NCBI GenBank assembly: GCA_964402925.1
Contig: CAYOED010000002.1
Location: 62,001 to 126,000 of the forward strand
Length of the DNA: 64,000 bases
Direction: 5' to 3'
Source: Suilimivivens sp964402925
GTDB taxonomy: Bacteria > Bacillota > Clostridia > Lachnospirales > Lachnospiraceae
In this document: in pieces, positions 59,884 to 64,000 of the stretch
Layout of the letters: each line of letters begins with the position of its first letter
How positions within the stretch are numbered: the first letter of the stretch is position 1
The notes under the pieces: model-generated
The model's input: the letters and a program-made list of their open reading frames with translations, nothing else
Told to the model about the DNA's origin: nothing
The model's database searches: none
Translations under genes and position numbers: made by a program

Positions 59884-60927
59884 ATGAGTCGCTTTAAAAT
59901 TTATCAGGAAAACTGTTCTGATGTAACCGTTGTGCCCAATCTATTCATAGATGAATATATGAAAGATGCCAACGATGCCCAACTTAAAATATATTTGTAT
60001 CTGCTCCGTGTTATGAGCGCAGGACGCTCTACCAGTGTCTCTGACATAGCAGATCAATTTAATCATACGGAAAAAGATGTGGTACGGGCCCTTAAGTATT
60101 GGGAAAAAAATCACCTTCTCGTTCTAGAATATGACAGTGCCAAAAATCTTTCCGGGATTCAGCTTATGGATATTTCCAGACGCCCCAGCACTGATACGGT
60201 TTCCCTTGCCCCTGTTGTCCCGCTTCCTTCTAAGACAGAAGCTTCTTTGGAAAAAACCGAATTTTCCAAACCTTCTTACAGCGTGGATGAATTAAAAGAA
60301 TTTAAGAATAACGAGGAAACTTCTCAAATTCTTTTTGTCGTAGAACAATATATTGGGAAACCTTTAAGTCCTTCTGAAATAAGAACAATCCTCTTCTTCA
60401 CAGACAAGCTTAAATTTTCAGAAGACTTAATCGATTATCTGATTCAATATTGCGTGGATAAAGGGAAAAAAGATTTCAGATACATAGAAAAAGTCGCTAT
60501 CAGCTGGGCCGAGGAAGGTATCACCACACCGAAGCAGGCTTCAAAATTTGCAGTTAAATATGATAAGACCGTTTATGATACCATGAAAGCTCTGGGCAAA
60601 TCCGGTACCCCCACAAAAACAGAGGCCGATTTTGCCATTAAATGGGTAAAGACTTACGGCTTTTCAAAAGATATCATCCTCGAGGCCTGCCGCCGCACGG
60701 TCATGGCAACAGATAAACACCGCTTTGAATACGCAGACAGTATTCTGACAAGCTGGCATCAGAAACAGGTGCATCATAAATCTGATATCAAAGCTTTGGA
60801 CGAGGCCTACACTAAGAGCAGATCCCTTACACCAAAGCCTCATAACACAAGTACAGGACAGTTTAATCAGTTCATGCACAATGAATATGATTTTGATGCG
60901 CTCGAAAAAGAAATCTTAAGCAATTAG
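59884..60927 (+). CDS. DnaD-domain replication initiation protein
   Basis: A 347-residue primosome protein. The N-terminal winged-helix part (MSRFKIYQENCSDVTVVP, then IYLYLLRVMSAG and IADQFNHTEKDVVRALKYWE) resembles DnaD. The middle and C-terminal regions hold one or two DnaB_2/DnaD-like domains, with YIGKPLSPSEIRTILFF and DLIDYLIQYCVDKGK to YIEKVAISWAEEGI. In Firmicutes such proteins help load the replicative helicase at origins and restart sites. ATG 59884 has AGGTGATG upstream; the frame from 59773 runs through the promoter and is rejected. The helicase-loader gene follows after 26 bases. Confidence 0.92.
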   Translation: MSRFKIYQENCSDVTVVPNLFIDEYMKDANDAQLKIYLYLLRVMSAGRSTSVSDIADQFNHTEKDVVRALKYWEKNHLLVLEYDSAKNLSGIQLMDISRRPSTDTVSLAPVVPLPSKTEASLEKTEFSKPSYSVDELKEFKNNEETSQILFVVEQYIGKPLSPSEIRTILFFTDKLKFSEDLIDYLIQYCVDKGKKDFRYIEKVAISWAEEGITTPKQASKFAVKYDKTVYDTMKALGKSGTPTKTEADFAIKWVKTYGFSKDIILEACRRTVMATDKHRFEYADSILTSWHQKQVHHKSDIKALDEAYTKSRSLTPKPHNTSTGQFNQFMHNEYDFDALEKEILSN

Positions 60928-60953
60928 AGAACGGTCGCAAAAGGAGAATAACC

Positions 60954-61925
60954 GTGGCATTAACTAACTCTCAGTATGAAGCAATCATGCGCGAATACGA
61001 AGATAAACAGACAAGGAACAGACACCTTGTTGAGAACCGCACGGCAGAAGTGTACAAAAATGTATCAGGATACCGCGAACTTTCCGAGGCGATTGCCGCC
61101 ACTTCTGTATCTCAGGGCAAGAAACTGCTGGAAGGCGATGAACGTGCACTGGAGGATTTAAGAAATTCCATCCGTGACCTTTCTAATATGAAAGAGCAGC
61201 TTCTTGTCGGTGCCGGATACCCTCTTAATTATCTCGAACCTGTTTATGACTGCCCCGACTGTAAAGATACCGGATATATAGAGGGCGTTAAATGCCATTG
61301 TTTTAAGCAGGCTGTCATAGACCTGCTCTATGAGCAGTCCGGCATCCGCAGTATGCTGGAAAAGGAAAACTTCGATGTCCTTACTTATGATTATTATCAG
61401 GGGGAAGACCTTGAACGTTTTCAAAACTCCGTTCATACATGCCATAACTTTATAAAAACTTTCGATTCAGACTATCATAATTTATTCTTTTATGGTACAG
61501 TGGGTACGGGCAAATCTTTTTTATCCGGCTGTATTGCCAAAGAATTAATAGAAAGCGGTCATTCCGTCATCTATTTTAGTTCTGCCGGGCTTTTTGAAAC
61601 TTTATCCAGAAATATGTTTGATTACAAGAACAAAGATGACATTCTAGGTTTTCATGAGGATTTATACGGCTGTGATTTGCTCATTATTGATGATCTGGGG
61701 ACGGAATACACCAACAACGTTACCGTATCCGTATTCTTCTCCTTATTAAATCAGCGGCATCTCGGGAAAAAGTCCACGATCATTTCAACGAATCTTTCCT
61801 TAGAGGACTTGCGAAACCGCTATTCGGACCGAATTTTTTCCCGGATAACCAATCAATACATCATATGCAAATTCACCGGACCTGATATCCGGATGCTCAA
61901 AAAAAGACTTCAAAACAGAAAGTGA
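60954..61925 (+). CDS. DnaC/DnaI-like helicase loader ATPase
   Basis: A 323-residue AAA+ protein that loads the replicative helicase. The N-terminal part has a cysteine cluster, CPDCKDTGYIEGVKCHC, as in DnaI. The ATPase domain has Walker A in FYGTVGTGKSFLSG, Walker B in LLIIDDLGTEYTN, the sensor STNLSLEDL and an arginine finger region YSDRIFSRI. It starts at GTG with AAGGAG 7 bases upstream. Together with the DnaD-domain gene it forms a primosome pair. Prs follows after 9 bases, apparently in the same operon. Confidence 0.94.
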   Translation: MALTNSQYEAIMREYEDKQTRNRHLVENRTAEVYKNVSGYRELSEAIAATSVSQGKKLLEGDERALEDLRNSIRDLSNMKEQLLVGAGYPLNYLEPVYDCPDCKDTGYIEGVKCHCFKQAVIDLLYEQSGIRSMLEKENFDVLTYDYYQGEDLERFQNSVHTCHNFIKTFDSDYHNLFFYGTVGTGKSFLSGCIAKELIESGHSVIYFSSAGLFETLSRNMFDYKNKDDILGFHEDLYGCDLLIIDDLGTEYTNNVTVSVFFSLLNQRHLGKKSTIISTNLSLEDLRNRYSDRIFSRITNQYIICKFTGPDIRMLKKRLQNRK

Positions 61926-61934
61926 GGTACCTTC

Positions 61935-63125
61935 ATGGCACATCGTGAAGAAACAAGAAACTTGGAAACTATCCCTGTAGGTTCCCTGGGAATCATCCCC
62001 TTAGAGGGCTGCCGTTCTCTGGGAGAAAAAGTAGATGATTATCTGGTAAAATGGCGCACCGTCCGCGAAAGCGAACACAAAGAAAGCCTTGCCTTTGCAG
62101 GATATCAAAGAGATTCCTACATTTTAAAAGCAAAAGTGCCCCGTTTTGGATCCGGTGAGGCAAAAGGAATGATCTTGGAATCTGTCCGCGGAACGGATTT
62201 GTATCTTCTGGTGGACGTTGCCAACTACAGCCTTACTTACTCTCTGTGCGGACACGAAAATCACATGTCCCCTGACGACCATTATCAGGATTTGAAGAGA
62301 ATCATCGCCGCTGTAGGCGGAAAGGCAAGACGTATCACCGTCATCATGCCCTTCCTTTATGAGAGCAGACAGCATAAAAGAACTGCCAGAGAATCTCTTG
62401 ACTGTGCACTTGCACTTCAGGAAATGGTTCGTATGGGTGTTGACAATATCATTACCTTTGACGCACATGACCCCAGAGTGCAGAATGCAATTCCTCTGCA
62501 CGGCTTCGAAACTGTACAGCCTACTTACCAATTTATAAAAGGGTTACTAAAGAATGTGAAGGATCTGCAGATTGATTCTAATCATATGATGGTAATCAGC
62601 CCTGATGAAGGCGGTATGAACCGTGCCATTTACATGGCCAACGTGCTTGGGCTGGATATGGGTATGTTCTATAAGAGAAGAGATTACACCCGCGTAGTGA
62701 ACGGGCGCAATCCCATTGTGGCACATGAATTCCTGGGTTCCTCCGTGGAAGGAAAAGATATGGTCATCATTGACGATATGATTTCTTCCGGTGAAAGTGT
62801 ATTAGAGGTTGCCACCGCCTTGAAGGAACGGAAAGCGCGCAAAATTTTCATCTGCACCACCTTTGGCTTATTTACCAATGGTCTTGATCGTTTTGATAAA
62901 GCTTACGAAAATGGAATCATCGACAAAGTGCTGACCACCAACTTAATTTACCAGCCGCTGGAACTCCTTGAGCGCGAATGGTACATTGACTGTGATATGA
63001 GCAAATATATTGCATACTTGATCGACACTTTAAACCATGACGTTTCCATCAGTGATCTCCTTGATCCCAACCAGCGTATTCAGAACGCAGTTGCCAGATA
63101 CAAGGCAGGCGAAGCAATCGATTAA
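61935..63125 (+). CDS. prs: Ribose-phosphate pyrophosphokinase
   Basis: A 396-residue PRPP synthetase, transferring pyrophosphate from ATP to ribose-5-phosphate to feed nucleotide, histidine and tryptophan synthesis. It has VTVIMPFLYESRQHKRTARES in the ATP-binding region (key residues RQHKR), ITFDAHDPRVQNAI with the metal-binding histidine, VISPDEGGMNRAIY and the PRPP loop MVIIDDMISSGES. It is longer than the classical 310-320-residue enzyme because of an N-terminal extension of about 60 residues, a form seen in some Clostridia. Start: ATG with GAGGTAC upstream. Confidence 0.94.
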   Translation: MAHREETRNLETIPVGSLGIIPLEGCRSLGEKVDDYLVKWRTVRESEHKESLAFAGYQRDSYILKAKVPRFGSGEAKGMILESVRGTDLYLLVDVANYSLTYSLCGHENHMSPDDHYQDLKRIIAAVGGKARRITVIMPFLYESRQHKRTARESLDCALALQEMVRMGVDNIITFDAHDPRVQNAIPLHGFETVQPTYQFIKGLLKNVKDLQIDSNHMMVISPDEGGMNRAIYMANVLGLDMGMFYKRRDYTRVVNGRNPIVAHEFLGSSVEGKDMVIIDDMISSGESVLEVATALKERKARKIFICTTFGLFTNGLDRFDKAYENGIIDKVLTTNLIYQPLELLEREWYIDCDMSKYIAYLIDTLNHDVSISDLLDPNQRIQNAVARYKAGEAID

Positions 63126-63147
63126 CCGGTTTTTGATCCCCCTGGTC

Positions 63148-64000
63148 CTAAGAAACCTGATATACATATAGGACATAGGGGGATTGTTCATTTGCATAAG
63201 TGCCAATCCGTTCAAGTCCCGCTTCCGCCTCATTCGTCAGTTCTATTCTGGAAAAAATGTATTTTCCCCCAAGCGCTTTAAAAGCATCAATATCAATATA
63301 GATGTCCTGATCCGTCACATTTAGGCTGCGCTGGGCATTCACAATAGATAAATCCGTCCCCGAATATAAATAAGCTCTGGCTCCCCAGCTGTCAAAATAG
63401 TCTCTGCTTTCTTCCACCCGCTCAAGCGCCGGGGCAACGATCTTCCGAAAGTCTTCCTTATAACTCTGAGCGTAAAATCCCAGATAACCATCCAATGTAG
63501 CGATTCCATTATACTCCAGAATTGCCGGATAAAAGCCATAGGCAGCGGACCATTCTCCCTGATAGCCCATGTCCTTCTTTGCCTGCTCAAATAATTCCTC
63601 CGAATAAAATTCTCCGAAGCTTAGCTGCTGTGTTTTTCCACCTTTAACCAACCGATATATCTGACTAAAACAGGTGTGATACAGATCATTGTATCGTGTG
63701 CCCGAAAGCACAATAATCAGCAAGGATACCACTGCCAATAGATTGGCAAACATCTTCAGATTCTTCCTGCCGCTGTCATATAACCGTTTCAACACCACGA
63801 AAAAGGCTGCATACCAAATAAACGGGCTGAAAAATACCGTTCTGTTAAACTGCCAGCCGGTGAGCGGAGGGCAAATGGCTTCCACCACATTCCTGAAACC
63901 TTCCCAATAATAAATTCCATAAACGATGCTGTTAAAGACCAATATCAGCATCAATAAATTATACAAATCATGAAAAATACCTTTCACATTCTTCTTTATG
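63148..64000 (-). CDS. Membrane protein, C-terminal part, truncated by the window edge (DUF6044-like?)
   Basis: The reading frame stays open to the right edge, so only the last 280 or so residues are visible. Three hydrophobic segments (for example LMLILVFNSIVYGIYYW and LLAVVSLLIIVLSGTRY) are followed by a soluble C-terminal domain of about 160 residues with GYQGEWSAAYGFYPAILEYNG, DGYLGFYAQSYKEDFRKI and YSGTDLSIVN. This looks like the end of a large polytopic protein of the DUF6044/GT-C-like kind. I am unsure of the family. It converges with prs; no terminator was recognised in the 22-base gap. Confidence 0.7.
   Translation of the reverse strand, partial: IKKNVKGIFHDLYNLLMLILVFNSIVYGIYYWEGFRNVVEAICPPLTGWQFNRTVFFSPFIWYAAFFVVLKRLYDSGRKNLKMFANLLAVVSLLIIVLSGTRYNDLYHTCFSQIYRLVKGGKTQQLSFGEFYSEELFEQAKKDMGYQGEWSAAYGFYPAILEYNGIATLDGYLGFYAQSYKEDFRKIVAPALERVEESRDYFDSWGARAYLYSGTDLSIVNAQRSLNVTDQDIYIDIDAFKALGGKYIFSRIELTNEAEAGLERIGTYANEQSPYVLYVYQVS

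Overview
The window reads as a chromosomal segment of a low-to-mid GC, spore-lineage Clostridia bacterium, most likely a Lachnospiraceae. The reasons are the spoVG-pth-mfd order, the paired glgC/glgD genes, a Spo0A-type DNA-binding domain, the DnaD/DnaC primosome genes and the Gram-positive style ribosome binding sites. No prophage, CRISPR array or complete insertion sequence was seen. Assignments come from reading protein motifs, gene order and base pairing by eye; no database search was run.

Layout. (1) 48-15245, minus strand: a surface-glycan operon driven from a sigma-A promoter at about 15.3 kb. In transcription order it holds an O-antigen polymerase/ligase-like protein, PglF-, PglE- and PglC-like enzymes that make and load a 4-amino-6-deoxy sugar on undecaprenyl phosphate, a PLP enzyme, an ATP-grasp ligase, a PglA-like transferase, a UDP-GalNAc dehydrogenase/UDP-GlcNAc 4-epimerase pair, a polysaccharide deacetylase and two GT4 transferases. 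(2) 15375-23135, minus: CvpA, DUF5711-like and unknown membrane proteins, galM, recR, ybaB, dnaX, pfk and a small unknown protein. (3) 23333-26928, plus: tRNA-Ser(CGA), then a two-component system with a BcrA/LanF-like ABC transporter, probably for peptide-antibiotic resistance. (4) 26994-47223: a second glycan locus. It has pseudaminic-type nonulosonate genes (pseC, pseF, pseI, pseG-like), a GT52-like transferase, a WecE-like aminotransferase, GT2s, three GT-C-like membrane proteins, an acyltransferase and a PglK-like flippase. A three-gene plus-strand island (38268-41669) interrupts it, and an orphan Spo0A C-terminal domain protein sits at its head. (5) 47358-57920, minus: AAG glycosylase, a 33-residue protein, a Na/Pi cotransporter, mfd, pth, spoVG, glgD and glgC. 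(6) 58221-63125, plus: murC, a DnaD-domain protein, a dnaC-like helicase loader and prs. A membrane protein then runs off the right edge.

The most unusual content is a family of three giant palindromic elements (2468-2788, 54155-54428, 54696-55117). Each has a conserved core of about 170 nt whose helices show compensatory base changes between copies. Each core is enclosed by a much longer outer stem (66, 50 and about 127 bp) whose sequence is essentially unique to that copy yet nearly perfectly self-complementary. This looks like an undescribed structured RNA or foldback DNA element. Other items are an IS66-type MITE with an 8-bp target duplication, two paralogous ATP-grasp/PLP-enzyme pairs (one in each glycan locus) where N-acetyltransferases would be expected, and tandem DnaA-box-like 9-mers ahead of the primosome genes.
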